A model generated the notes under the pieces. The model saw only the letters and a program-made list of their open reading frames with translations, made no database searches and had not been told where the DNA came from. A stretch of DNA of 64,000 nucleotides, taken from NCBI GenBank assembly GCA_963921425.1, contig OY992833.1, forward strand, positions 4,156,501 to 4,220,500, written 5' to 3'. Positions within the stretch are counted from its first letter, which is position 1, and each line of letters starts with the position of its first letter. Origin of the DNA: Dryas octopetala (lineage: Eukaryota > Streptophyta > Magnoliopsida > Rosales > Rosaceae). A program made the translations under genes and the position numbers. Below, in pieces: positions 12,191-24,420 of this stretch.

Positions 12191-15100
12191 ATTTAGAATC
12201 ATCTATAAAATTTCTTATTTCTTTTTTCATCAAATAATTTTTTTGGCCAAAAAGAAATTTGTTTTTTATTTTTTTTGGTAAAAAGAAATTTTATTAATGT
12301 TAGCAATTATACTGATTTTATTCTTGTTAAGTTTTATTTTATTTTATTTTTTTCTGATTGCAGATAAGTAGATAAGTGACTCATCTCTCTCTCTCTCTCT
12401 CTCTCTCTATTTCTCTCGCTCTCTCACTTAGAAGCTCACCTCTGCATCCCTAAATCCTAACCCTAACAATGGCCTCCGATGACCTCTCGACCTTGTCTGT
12501 GGTTGGCGAATTTTATTTCGGGCAACCGATTGTTTTGAGATTGTACCAGACAGCTTTCTCTGTCTCTCAACGTAGCAGGAACCAGACAATTTCTATCTCT
12601 CTCTAATCGGTGGTAAGGATTTTTTTAGCTTTATTTTCTTTATCTCTATGAATTAGCTTAATCAAGGTAGACTAGCTTGGAGGCTGAAGAAATATAGGAA
12701 AGGCCAAGTCGGCAAACTAGGTCAAACTTGGTTCTAGCTGAGATGATGGATATAGATATATATATATATATATATCTGATAATAGGCATAAAATTGGAAG
12801 CCAAAATAAACTTAGATCAATAAGAATACCAAAGAGACATCAAATTCGTCTTGTTCTTTGAACGGATTTGCTCTGGGTCTTGTGGATCGCATGGGTGCTG
12901 CAATGGGTGTCCAATTGGGTCTATAGTGTTGATATTTATTTCAATTCCATGCCCCAGAATCTTGGTTTTTTTTTTTCTTTCAATTTTATTTTATATTTTT
13001 GTTTGATTCTTTGTTTCTAAATAACATGTTTTATATATCAGTTTCTCTCTCTATATATCGATTCATTTGTGTCTATTAATCATTACAATTTCATCTTGTA
13101 AACTTTAGGTTGTAGAGATAATTTCAGGGTTTCAAAACAAGGGATTTAAACTGACTACACAAATCTCCTTTCAAAAAAGAAAAAATAACTAAACAAATGA
13201 AAGAAGGTTGGAGATAGAATCTCAACAACATACATAAATCATATCTTATGTGTTTGGCCCGATTTTAATGGAATGATTTGGGTTTAAGGCAAGAGAATTG
13301 AAGGCCAAGGCCCAAAATGGTCCTTTTAGGTGGTCCTTGTTTTTGTAGTTCTTGATTTCATCACCTTGAGTTTGATAAATGAAGGACAAGGCCCTCTTTG
13401 GCTTTAACAAAAAATCATACAGATATAAGAGCCACCAAACTACACTCATAGTAGCATCTTTGCTGCCATTGTTTGCTTTGCTTTCAGTTTTTTGCCTGTC
13501 CTTTCTTTCTTTCTCTCTCTCTTATTCACCTTCCTTTTTCTCTCTCTTATTCACCTTCCTTCTTTTTTTTTAGCAATGGACTTATGGTGCTAATCACTGA
13601 ATTATCATCATCATTATATGTATTTACCAAGATGTGTCTACATGCCGTTTGAACAATGCTGTCTGTTTGGGCCTCTTTCTCATTACTACAAATGAAGCAT
13701 ACGATGGGTGATCATATAAAAAAGAGGTATGTGACTCTTGTAGTTTTAATTTTTTTTTTTTTCATAGTTGGCCTCTTGATTTTATTATTTTTCTTCAGTT
13801 TTAGTTGTGTGGGATCAGAAGACAGGACGTTCATGAGGCTTTGGGTTTGTCTCATTCCGAAACCAACAGGTAGTATTTTTCAATTTGGTGTCTTTTGGAA
13901 TGCATGGGATCTTGAATTTGTTCTGAATGGTATTTTGTAATGGATTGGTATCTGAAAGCAAGGGATTTGGATGTAGGAATTTAAGTAATGGCTTTGATAT
14001 AGTCAGGAATTTAAGATCATAAATAGTTTCCCCATTACATTAAGCAGTTCTTTCCTGCTTTAAGAAAAGAGAAATGAAGTAGTTGAAATATAGTGCCAGC
14101 ATAAGTTAAGAATCAAACATCTCTTTTCTGTCTTTTTTTTTATAGAGAAGTCAAAAGTTACACCTTTTTTATTATCTTTGTTGTTGCTTGGTGAGTTCTG
14201 AACAGATAATATGTAGTGACAAGCCTTGTGAATTGTATAGTTTTCTGTTCTTTGAGTTCTGCATGTAGGCTTGGTGTTGTGAAGTGCTTTGCCTCTAATA
14301 CATGTATTAATTTATTTTGTTATTTACTCTCTGTTGATGGTTCTTTGGTTAAATTTTTATTATTCTTTTAACAATGAAAAAAATTTTGAATCAAAAGAAA
14401 CAGCTTTATGATTGATTTTGTGGTGGACTTGATATAGGTGGGAAGATTAAGCAGGGTATTGAAGCATAAAACTAAGATAAAAAAATATTAAGAATTGGGA
14501 CATGGAAGTTCAGTTTTTTTAGTTTTTTTTTTTATATGTTTGCAGAATGAAGTTAAGGTTTGGAGCTAGAAGATACTGTATTAAGTGCTATTAGTCTAAC
14601 TCATCATTTTGTTAATATAACATATCATCTAAGCATGTGAGACCTTAAAATGTACTTTAGCAGTGCATTTTGTATAGATCGAGATTTCAGTAGGAAAGCA
14701 AATTTTATTGTCTGTTGATGTTAAATGCCCTGTTGAACTTGCGAAACATTTCTATTTTACCAAATATTGAGCACACCATCTCTATTTAAATTATGTATTT
14801 GTTGGTTGTTCCATCATTTTCTGTCATAGCTACCTCCACCAAATCATGCATCGATGTTGATGGAACATGGTTTGTGTTTCTTTTCAACAAAAACGAAGAA
14901 GTTCCCTAGCCTGTACTTTTATTCCTTTTCTTTTCTTCTTTTTGTTGCTAGACAAATATTAAAGGATATGGCTTAGGCTCTAACCCGATTGTAATGCAGC
15001 TAGTATTAAGTACCCTTTTGTAATTAAAATGAGCAGATTTATTCACTTATTCTTGCTTAACGAATAAAAGTGCAGATACTATTTGCTTAGTTGTGAGTGG

Positions 15101-16422
15101 AGTACTGTATGATGAAGATGCTTAGATGAGAAAAGCAAGGTAAGATGCTCAGAAACTGGGAAAAGCATACTTGAGGATGGGAATGTGAATGTGAATGTGT
15201 GTTTTGTTAAAAGTAATTTATATAGTTTGTTATATAAGTACTACTTGAATGCAACATAATATGATATGACAAATATATCCTTCCAGTATGCTTTCAATAA
15301 ATTAAAGTACTCATTTCTTTTTTGCCCTTTTTCAGATCATTGATTGAACTGCCAAAGACTCAAGCCTACATCACTCTCAGAAATTCAATCAAGTATAGAG
15401 TGTATGCACTTAAGTGTAGTTTTTTCGTTATTATTTTTTTGTTATTATAGATGCAAGCACATATTTTTTTTTAATTTTTATTATTATTTTCTTATATCTG
15501 TATGTAAGGATCATGGTCTATTTTCTTATTAGCTTTCTGGTCAATTTTTTTACAGGCTTTTAAAGTCGGAGACCATGTGGAAGTTAAACTTATTGAGGTA
15601 TGGTTTACTATTCCTGTCTCCTTTGCTTGTTTTTTTAAAACTCTCTTCTGCTATAAACAATTCCAAACCTGCTGGGAGTGATGTTATTGCTTTCTTTAAA
15701 TATTTCAGTCCAAGGAAAAGTCACATACACTTGGAACTTGTTGATGCAGACTTGGAATGAAGTTTAACTTGTTGATGCAGTCATCCAAGATTACCTAGAA
15801 TAGGAAAATGTTGGTAATAGTCTATTTATTTAATTATAATATGTAGGTTTGTAAATCTTGTGTTTTGTACTTGCATATTACAATTGTAGTATGATAACTA
15901 ATATATACGCTTTTTTTCCGAACAGATTACACAATAGAATTAAGTACTGATTGTCATTATAGTCTATATGATTTGTTTGTAGCATATTATGATGAAATTA
16001 ACTAATTGCAATTAAATCTTTTTTATTAGGTATTTTTACAATGATTATTTGTCATATCATTTTACTTTCTAATAGGGTTGTACACTATACTAATTTTTTA
16101 CTAGTTTTAATGGTATAATATAATAACATGTTTGCGTATAGTTTTAATGGTACTACACTTCCAGTAGGTAGGATAGTATTCTAGATTTCTAGTGTGTACC
16201 ATGTGCTATATATACTTACTAAGTGCAAAATAATAAGGTGTAAATATTAACACATAAAATGGTCTTCATAGTTCATACTAATTTATATTGTTTATTTATT
16301 TATTTTTAAACATAAACTCATTGGGCACATTTCTAGTAGATGTGCCATGTCCGTAACAGTAATGTCAGGCCACTGCACATTTGTCAACGTAATCGTCAGA
16401 GGGAAGGCACAATTACTACTTA
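12191..16422. other. Interior of CACTA-2, no confident gene
   Basis: This is over 4 kb of AT-rich sequence with CT microsatellite at 12386-12410, T-rich stretches and only short ORFs. Splice-bounded short coding-like segments (near 12470 and 15557) may be captured host exons, but I could not name them. Confidence 0.4.
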
Positions 16423-17115
16423 TATTTGTGTTTCTGTGTGTGTGACACAAATATCAAGGTTGTGCCCCATCTTTATGGGTAACGGAGAAAATGATCCCAC
16501 AAACAAAAGAATTGTACACTACGAAATAACATAAAAATGGATTCATTAAAATAAAAAAGATCTTTTACTCAAATTGTGTCTTTTTGACGGGAATCAATAA
16601 AAAATAATAAATATTTTTATCCCATTAGATTAGATTTCATCCAAATGTAGTAGTATAAGAATGAAGGGAACTATTCCGATTTCATTGAAGTTGAAGAATC
16701 AAAGAATTTATTACACAAATTGGGATAATTCAAAAAGTTTTGATTGAATTATGATCCAAAAAGGAAAAACCAATACCGGTCACAAGCATATAATTGTGGC
16801 TGTAGCATTACCAATGACATTAGAGCATGATTAATTGTGTTTTTTAAAACAAATGACACAAATATAAGTTTGTGCTTTGTAAATTTGTTCTTGCAGTGTT
16901 CACAAAGTTAACATCAATTCCTTCTTTGGCCTTTAAAAAGAAAATTAAATACTCCTGCTAGCTACTCAATTCCTATGGTCAGAGAGATATTTGACGTATT
17001 CAGTTCAATTCAAAGATAAAAAATGCGTCCACCCAAAAAAAGAAAAGAAAAAAAAGACAAGATAAACAATGAGAACAACACTAAATATATATAACATAAA
17101 TATAGCATAACCAGG
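16423..17115. repeat. Duplicated block, copy 1 (CACTA-2 right end plus flank)
   Basis: This 693-bp stretch matches 41401-42095 (695 bp) almost base for base by eye. It holds the last 476 bp of CACTA-2, the TTC duplicate and 214 bp of flanking DNA. The match stops abruptly after ATAACCAGG in both copies, and different DNA follows. The block therefore moved or was copied after CACTA-2 had inserted. Confidence 0.9.
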
Positions 17116-17281
17116 ACTGTTATCATAAAACAAATGCAATCAAACCATTTATACAAATTGTCACCACTCATAACCTAATCAATTTATCAACTAATTTGTA
17201 ATACAATTATATTAAAGAACTCAAAAAGCATACCAGAGGGGCCAATACTCAGAAGTAATGAAAATCCACATACGAAATACA

Positions 17282-17574
17282 CTAACAGATCTGGCCTTTG
17301 AAGGGAATAGAAGCAAGAATTCTGTCAAATGCACTATGCCGACTGCTCTTGACCATTACTAGATATTCCCCACTATAAACAAATTTTGTAAGTTGGAAGA
17401 CACAGAATTACAAGCCTTTTCCCATTGAAAATAAAATCCCGGCCAGAAGTTGGTTGTTGAAAAAAGAAAATTACCTGGAGAAAAACCCAAGGACCTCTTC
17501 TTTGTGAGCACCGTTGATCAGAGCGTACTAGAATGGGCAGTTGATGTACGTTGCTGTTGATTTTGGCCTGCCAT
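17282..17574 (-). pseudogene. SAICAR synthase (PUR7) gene fragment
   Basis: On the minus strand, 17372 down to 17282 reads GEYLVMV, then SAFDRILASIPFKGQ. This is the conserved N-terminal ATP-binding part of phosphoribosylaminoimidazole-succinocarboxamide synthase, a plastid purine-synthesis enzyme. A stop follows at once (TGT TAG) where the real gene continues into VLN. An upstream piece (17560-17475, INGAHKEEVLGFF) fits the linker before that domain, but it has an in-frame stop and frame change. A GT donor follows it at 17474, and an acceptor-like TATAG precedes the second piece, so genomic rather than processed DNA was retained. Only about 60 codons survive. The second piece is a firm match to the family from memory; the first is weaker. 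Confidence 0.65.
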
Positions 17575-18010
17575 CACTGATAGATTATTGAGAATTTTTT
17601 GATTTGGGTTTTGGGGTTCTATAGGAAGAAACTGAAGACATGAATTGATCGAGAATTGGGAGCTTAATTGCAATTTGGCGTATACTAAAAACCCAATTAA
17701 AGAGGAAGGGGAAGAACTGAAAATGAAAGAGATAAGAAAATTACCTAAAATAAAATTAAAGAAAAAGAGTGAAGAAAGCTGAAATCAGTGAACAGAAGAA
17801 GAAGAAAATGGAGAGCTGAACAAAGAAATGCGTAAAATGAGAAGAACAGTTGTCGTCCTTTGCAAAAGTTATTAAGGACATGTTGGGTATTTAAAAAAAA
17901 ATCATTAAACCACACACCGGTTCTTTTCCGCTTCTGGTGAACGGGAATTTTGCGCTGCTTCTTAAAACTGTTGCGATAACTGCCTCGCATTTAAAATAAA
18001 CAGCTACAAT
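17575..18010. other. Spacer between PUR7 fragment and hAT copy B
   Basis: GA-rich sequence with short ORFs and no recognisable motif. It may contain upstream PUR7 sequence carried along with the fragment. It ends in GCTACAAT, the left hAT target duplicate. Confidence 0.35.
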
Positions 18011-19369
18011 CAAGGAATAAAATTTCGGGTTTCGAGGAAATTTTGATGGAAATTTCGACAGAAATTTCGAAGATTTTTAAGTTTCGACAGAAATTAGACG
18101 GAAACGATGGAAATTGCTATTAAAATACGGAAATTTTGAATAAAACTTTACCATATGTTTATTTAACATATTATCTACTACATTGATAAAAAACATTGAA
18201 GAAACCAAATTATATAGTAGGTTTCATGTAATATAAAATATATATAATGTGCGCTGGAGGCAAATACTGTTAAAAAATAGTTCACTAATTAATAATTACA
18301 TAAATTTGATTAAACAAACACCTCAGAGGTTGTGTAATTTATTTCCAGTTTTTATAAATGAAAAGAACTTATCAGAGCTTTGGATTATTGTTGTTGTGCT
18401 TATTTGAAGTTATTCAATTATTACTTTCTTTGGGAATTTCAAGGACGAAATTCTTATAAGAGAGATAGATTGTGAGACCCCGTATTTTTTCAAGTTTTAT
18501 TTTAAAAATTTATTTGAGAAATAAAATATTTTGAGTTAATTTTATAATTTTTGTTTTAAATTAGTTTGACCCGTTTTTTGCCTTTTCGAACTATTGGACT
18601 TTTGACTTCGATTTGTGACTAGTTGGAAAGGTCTCGAACACACGAACACATAAGCGTAAACTGTGCATCGATCGAAGTTATAGTTTAAGAGATATGAGCA
18701 TTTAAAACGAGGGATATTTTTGTAAATTTATAAACATGAGTTTTAAAAACTCAAAATTAAATTTTTTATGTTAATTTCTCTCTCCCTCATTAGATCATTC
18801 ACTTAACCCACTCTCTACTAGTCTACTCTCACTCTTTTTCCTCATTTCATCATTCACGCAAGTGACGCAACCCACTAGGCCACTACTATAATTATATCTC
18901 TTCTCTCTCCTCCCTATTTTCTCATTCTTTTCTTTTATTTTCTCTTTCTTTTTTCTGTTCTTCTTCTTTCTCTCATATCCAGATATCCTCCATCTCCAGT
19001 TCGTGCTCTCTCTCTCTCTCTCTCTCTCGGCATCTCCATCCCCTCACCGGCGCCGGCCACTAGCCCACTCTCATCTCTTTCTCCCTCTCTTTCTCCCTGC
19101 TCTCGCCCTCTGTCTCCGCCCCCCGTCGCCCCTGCCGCCGAAACCCACCAAAACCCAGCCCCTCCTCTCTTCCTCCACGGCTTCAGCTCCTCCCAAAACC
19201 CAGCTTCCCAAAATCCAGAAATCCACCCAGTCGAAAATTTCGCCGAAATTTCGGCGAAATCATTGAAATTAAAACGAAATTTTGTTGGTTTAGGGTTAAA
19301 ATTTTCATACCTCAAAAAATCGAAAATTTCGGCAAAATTTGGCCGAAATTTTCGAAATTTAAATCCTTG
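18011..19369 (+). mobile_element. hAT-like non-autonomous element, family 1 copy B (TSD GCTACAAT/GTTACAAT)
   Basis: The ends CAAGGAATAAAATTTCG and AAATTTAAATCCTTG form the same terminal inverted repeat as copies A and C. Flanks GCTACAAT (18003-18010) and GTTACAAT (19370-19377) match at 7 of 8 bases. The first 300 bp align with copy C (48106 onward) and with the reverse of copy A. The interior includes a piece of a gypsy retrotransposon boundary (see 18310-18960) and a CT-rich, proline-coding stretch near 19000-19230. Confidence 0.85.
18310..18960 (+). repeat. Captured gypsy polyprotein-end/LTR-start fragment inside hAT copy B
   Basis: The word AATTTCAAGGACGAAATTC followed by a purine run and TGTGAGACCCCG at 18471 is the usual layout of a gypsy 3' internal end, polypurine tract and LTR start. 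The LTR-like part continues with TTGAGAAATAAAAT and a GGTCTCGAACACACG segment resembling the LTRs at 26883-34538 and 60879-64000. No LTR end or partner was found, so it is a fragment carried by the hAT. The limits are approximate. Confidence 0.5.
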
Positions 19370-19491
19370 GTTACAATTTACTTTACCAAACATTTTTATT
19401 AAAAAAATTTTCAATGAAAGCACTTTTTAAACCTCGGGACAATATCAAACAAGGCCTTAGTTAAATGTTAAAAATGTGAAAATCACTTTAG
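19370..19491. other. Short spacer
   Basis: Nothing recognisable. It ends in TTTAG (19487-19491), the left target duplicate of the next element. Confidence 0.5.
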
Positions 19492-19738
19492 TGTTATAAA
19501 ATAAAGAAAAATGTAGAGAGAACATAAGAGAGAATTGAGGAGGAATCAGAGTGTATTTCTCATTCACATAAGGCCTCTATTTATAGGCTATTGGATGACC
19601 TAGGATAGACCCTTAAGGTCTCATATTTTACAATGAATTGGACTCCTCTTAATTATCTATACAATAATTCTAGATAATACAGTAGATAAATATTAAACAT
19701 GATAATGGACAGTCACATAATTAATGATATTTACAACA
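19492..19738 (-). repeat. 3' LTR of the copia-like element
   Basis: 247 bp, TG...CA ends, same sequence as 25507-25757 with scattered differences and small indels. Next to it, CTCCCCTTGG gives the polypurine tract on the minus strand. Confidence 0.85.
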
Positions 19739-19759
19739 CTCCCCTTGGATGTCCATTGG

Positions 19760-20180
19760 CTATAACAATTGCCTCATTAAAAACCTTACTAGCTAAAACC
19801 CTATAGGAAAAAGACTAGCTAAGGAAAAGAGTACAATCTTCATGTGTTTCTGATAGATATGATGGGCGCACGACACTGCCTCATTAAAACTTTGCCAAGA
19901 AAACGCAATGGGACAAAAAACCTTGGACGAAGGAAAAAGAGTACAATGCTTGATGGCACGCTTCCCCTGATGCTGATATATTTCTCCAATCAGTGAAGGT
20001 TGCCTTGTTAAAACCTTGCTTGAAAAACCCAATGGGACAAAACCAAAGCGAAGGAAAAAGAGTGCAACTTTTGCAATATCACTGATACTATGTTGGATGC
20101 GCTTTGCCTCATTAAAACCTTGCTAGGAAAAACCCAATGGGACAAAAACCTAGTCGAAGGGAAAAGAGTACAACACGCAA
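19760..20180. repeat. Four degenerate copies of a CATTAAAACCTTGC unit
   Basis: The block CCTCATTAAAACCTTGCTAG, then AACCCAATGGGACAAAA and GAAGGAAAAAGAGTACAA, recurs near 19770, 19880, 20008 and 20105 with variable spacers. It lies just inside the 3' LTR. This motif is known near the polypurine tract of plant copia elements; here it is multiplied. Confidence 0.75.
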
Positions 20181-20190
20181 AATGGTTGGA

Positions 20191-20786
20191 TGCTCCCCCT
20201 GATAACAACAAGCTTTAATTTGACTGGCTCAATAATCCAGCAAATAATTATATCTCACATCCCATCTTCTAGAGAGTGGAGTTTGACAATGCTTGTATGA
20301 ACATGGCTTCCATACTATCAGGGGTTATATGTTTGTCATCATATGTTGAAATCCTGTTGAGATTGAAGCAATACAAACAAAATATAATTCCACTAAATAA
20401 AGTGGTTAGAAACAATTATCTCTAAAAAAGATGAATTATTATGATAATACTTTGAGTATTGGAAAAATTATATGACACAATCACCGATGCTCCCCCTGAT
20501 AACAACAAGCTTTAATTTGACTGGCTCAATAATCCAGCAAATAATTATATCTCACATCCCATCTTCTAGAGAGTGGAGTTTGACAATGCCTGTATGAACA
20601 TGGCTTCCATACTATCAGGGGTTATATGTTTGTCATCATATGTTGAAATCCTGTTGAGATTGGAGCAATACAAACAAAATATAATTCCACTAAATAAAGT
20701 GGTTAGAAACAATTATCTCTAAAAAAGATGAATTATTATGAAAATACTTTGAGTATTGGAAAAATTATATGACACAATCACCGATG
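20191..20786. repeat. 297-bp direct tandem duplication
   Basis: TGCTCCCCCTGATAACAAC begins at 20191 and again at 20488, and the two units match almost perfectly throughout (I noted CTTGTATG against CCTGTATG). It arose after the element had decayed or is a very recent unequal exchange. Confidence 0.9.
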
Positions 20787-21179
20787 CTATATTCGGTCTA
20801 CTGCATTGTGTTTAAGTTGAATAAGGCACATTAAGATATGGTGCTTCTGGACCAAAGATCTTTCTTACATCTTCCTTAAGAAGCAAGTAATCATTCTTAG
20901 TGCCAATAGATTGAATAACCGTTGGGCATAAGAATTTCACTAGTACAGTACTCGATCTGCAGCTCGAGACACTATTTTCATTTCCCAAGGTTATTTATAT
21001 CAAATCCAATATTCAAACATTCAATAATCTTATAAGCTCTTTAGGAGCCTTAATAAATTCATAACTTCTTTCAAAAGTTTGAAATATGTTGCAACAATTT
21101 CCGAATTCGGGTTCTAATCAAAATACTCAATAAGGCAATTTTGACCATATTCATAGTGTTAAAGTTGAGTACATAATTT

Positions 21180-24100
21180 GAGCTTCAGGCTCTTTCAATC
21201 CTTAAAGGATTTGCTTCAAGCACATAATATTTCATGGTACTTTCAATTTGATATTTGACTTAGTAATTTGTCATATATCTTGTAGGAAATCGCTTCTGGC
21301 GATATATATGCTTCAGGCATTTCATAATCTTTAAAAGGTTTTCTCCATATGCAATGAACACATTAATTTTACTAAATTTGTTAAAATGCGGTTGCATCTA
21401 TAACATGAGAATATATCCATGTTTCTTTAAAGAAACCTTGTGCCATTATAAATAGTGATTTCATGCACTTATTTCAAACACTCTATAACCTTCAGGGTTA
21501 ACATCTTTGGTGTTTGAACTATAGGTTCTCATTATTCCACGTTTATAATGATGTTCAATTCACTGGAATTGCCTCTTTCCAGTTTGGCCAATCATTTAAT
21601 TTTGTCGACATTTATAGTAAACGTGGTTCCACATTATTATAGCCCATGATGATTTTTAGTAGCTACCATAGACAAAACACATCATCAATATATCAACGAT
21701 CTCACAATTCTCATTTGCATGCTTTAGATATAAATATATATCTTTGTAATCGGTACACATGCCTCTTCAGGGGCTTTTATAGTCTCTTCAGGGACTGTCA
21801 TCTCTTCTAGAATGATTTGTGTACATAATGTGGATCTTTAAATTTAATTAATTGGGCTTTTGTGGACCATTTCATCTACTCTCCACTTCTGGGGAGCTAA
21901 ACTTTGGAACCTATAGATTTGTCACGCTTCAGGCGTGCAATAAACCATTTTCCGCCAAATTGATGGACTACCATGTTAGGACATCAATCTATGTTGACAT
22001 ATATAAAACTTCCATATGTGACTTTGCAGATTCGTTGTATATATATGCATCTAGCTAGCTTTCAAATAAATACATTCACTAGATTTGCATTATCATTCAT
22101 ATCTCATTCCCATATTGAATGGTATGAAAAATACTAGTATATGCATATTATGCTATTTCACGCCGTTCTTCAGGAACGGTCATTTGTCCCCCTAACGGCG
22201 GAAAAATTTTCATAAGTGCATATATAAAAATCAATAGAGTGAGTAGTTATACAAACTCAAATGTTTATATAACTTCAGGTTATATAAAGACGAAACATAA
22301 TCAGGTTTGCAATGCACATGCAGGTATATGAAACTTCTAATTTCAAATAATTCTTCAGCATCTAACTTCAGGTTATAATAAGAATCAATAAATTAATTAT
22401 GAACAACTATGAACATATACGCCATATATGTTCTAAATTGAAGTTATGAAACTTTCACGTTCATTAAAAGCCATGGAACTTCAAGTTTCTATACAAAATA
22501 TAAGCAGAACTTCGGGTTCTTAAATCTTGTTAAAGTACAGAACTACAAGCTCATATGAATAAAGGCTTTCTGCTTAATCTAAACTTAATCAAGAACTTCA
22601 AGTTCATAAGAAAAATTATAGAGTTATGAAAAATTTGAGTTCTAAATCATGGAATGATAGATCAAAGAACTTTTGGTTCAATTTGATTCTATAACATAGA
22701 GCATCAAAATCAAGGAACTTCAGGTTCTGACTTGATTAAGTAGTGCACATTGAACTAGAAATTTTTAATCAATCATAAGAACATTACGTTCTATCGCATC
22801 TCCAAATTTCATCCACTTCTGATAAAGAAACAAAATGTCAAAGAACTTCAGGTTCTTATTTGACTGTGGAACTATATGTTCTGACCATATTTTTCAAAAA
22901 CTTCAAATTTCTCAGGTTTTGAGTAAAACCAAGGAATATAGAACTTGGCGTTGTATGCGTTAGAATATCAATTTCTTTATAAGTTTGATCTCTCCATTCC
23001 GTGATAGGAGGCATAAATACAGTATAGATCAAAGATTTACAACTTCAGGTTCTATTTAAAGAAAATGATGTAGCCAACTAATAATATGTTTCCATGTATT
23101 CCTAAAACCTCAAATTTGGAGTAAGTTAGAACTTTCAGGTTCTAAATATTTGCTCTTCAAAAGTCATAACATGAATATCATGTCACATTAACATATTTCT
23201 GAAACTTCAGGTTCCAGAGTCAAAACATGGGCATAAATTTAATTTAAAACTTCCGAGTCTAAAATGTTCGAGCTTTGAACTTCAGGTTCCTATTTAGACT
23301 TCAAGTCTTTATTTTCTTTATGTCTGTACTATGTTAGAACTTCTGGTTCTTAACAAGATTTATATATTTTGAACTTCAGGCCAAAAATGATTTGCTCAAA
23401 ACTTCAGGTTTTAGGCTGACTAACATAATTGGAAATTCAACTTAAGGTGATATATATACTCGAAGCTTCTGGTTCGATGTTTGAGACTGTAAGTCCATAT
23501 ATAATTCTAAGAATTAAAACAAGGAATTAAATAGAACAATCGCAATAATAAAACATAACAATAAGGAAACTTCTGGTTCCAATAAAAGAAATCAAGAAAC
23601 ATAGAACTTCTGGTTCCATTGATTTTAGTAAATGTGAAGATCTTCTGGCCTTCAATAATTTGATAAGAATTGAGACACTTTGCACTCATTCAATTGTATA
23701 AGAATTGAGTCACTCTACTCTCATTCAATTGTAAAAGGATTGAGGAACTTCTGGTCACTCATTCGATTTCATGAGAATTAATTAATTTAATAAGGATTGA
23801 GGATCTTCAGGCCCTCCACCTTTTACTAAATGAACTTATGGTTCAAGTTTTAATCAACAATATTAGAAATTTAAGGAACATCTCTAGTTCCAACTTTATA
23901 TAATAACAATAATGAATTGCAATATGCCAATGAAGCAACTATATTGATATAATAGGATTTTGCTCATATATATATATAACACATATTACAATATATGAGA
24001 AAAATTCAAAAAAAAGTAATTCTGGCTATCATTGCATATTGTTCCAATGTTGATCGATCATTGTGAAACAATGAGTTTCGATTGGATCGCGAAACTTCAA

Positions 24101-24420
24101 GTTTCAATTGGATTATATGACAAGGAACTTCAGGCCCTTATAATAATGAAGGTCAAGGAACTTCAGGCCCTTATAATAATTAGAATCAAGGAACTTCAGG
24201 TCCTTGTATGGGTAAAGGAATTTTGCCCTAATTTAATAATACAAAAACTGAGGAACTTTGGGCCCTCACCAGATTGGTTAAGAAATGAGGCTCTTTAGGC
24301 CCTCATTCAATTTTATAAGGATCTTCGGGTCCTCAATTGATTTTTAGAGGATTTAGGATCTTCTAGTCCTTAATTGATTTTAATTTGAGGATCTAGCAAC
24401 ATTCAGTTCTGACCTCAACA
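21180..24420. repeat. Dispersed near-palindromic GAACTTCAGGTTC motif, over 20 copies
   Basis: GAACTTCAGGTTC, its variants (GAACTTCTGGTTC, GAACTTCAAGTTC, GGAACTTCAGGCCCTT) and half-sites recur every 30-150 bp, for example near 22590, 22718, 22848, 23040, 23208, 23276, 23337, 23566, 23603, 24125, 24158 and 24191. The core is close to its own reverse complement. Between copies the DNA is AT-rich and unlike from unit to unit. No ORF explains it. Confidence 0.85.

Larger units (their letters stand above)
10064..16898. mobile_element. CACTA transposon 2, both ends present (TSD TTC)
   Basis: The left terminus CACTACAAGAAAG starts at 10064 and the right terminus ends TTCTTGCAGTG at 16898. TTC flanks both ends (10061-10063 and 16899-16901). 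Subterminal words of the GACACAAATAT / GGCACA type occur at both ends (10085-10240 and 16320-16890), which confirms the pairing. No transposase-like reading frame was found, so it looks non-autonomous. Inside are a nested hAT (10316-11585), a CACTA end (11988), and short exon-like pieces I could not identify: an ATG at 12470 opening MASDDLSTLSVVGEFYFGQ, and a splice-bounded segment near 15557-15596 reading AFKVGDHVEVKLIE. Net length without the hAT is about 5.6 kb. The right-end termini differ at one base (CACTG instead of CACTA). Confidence 0.85.

Noticed and set aside
16899..17115. Helitron 3' end
   Set aside because: I looked for a CTRR end with a preceding hairpin at the ATAACCAGG border and did not find one.
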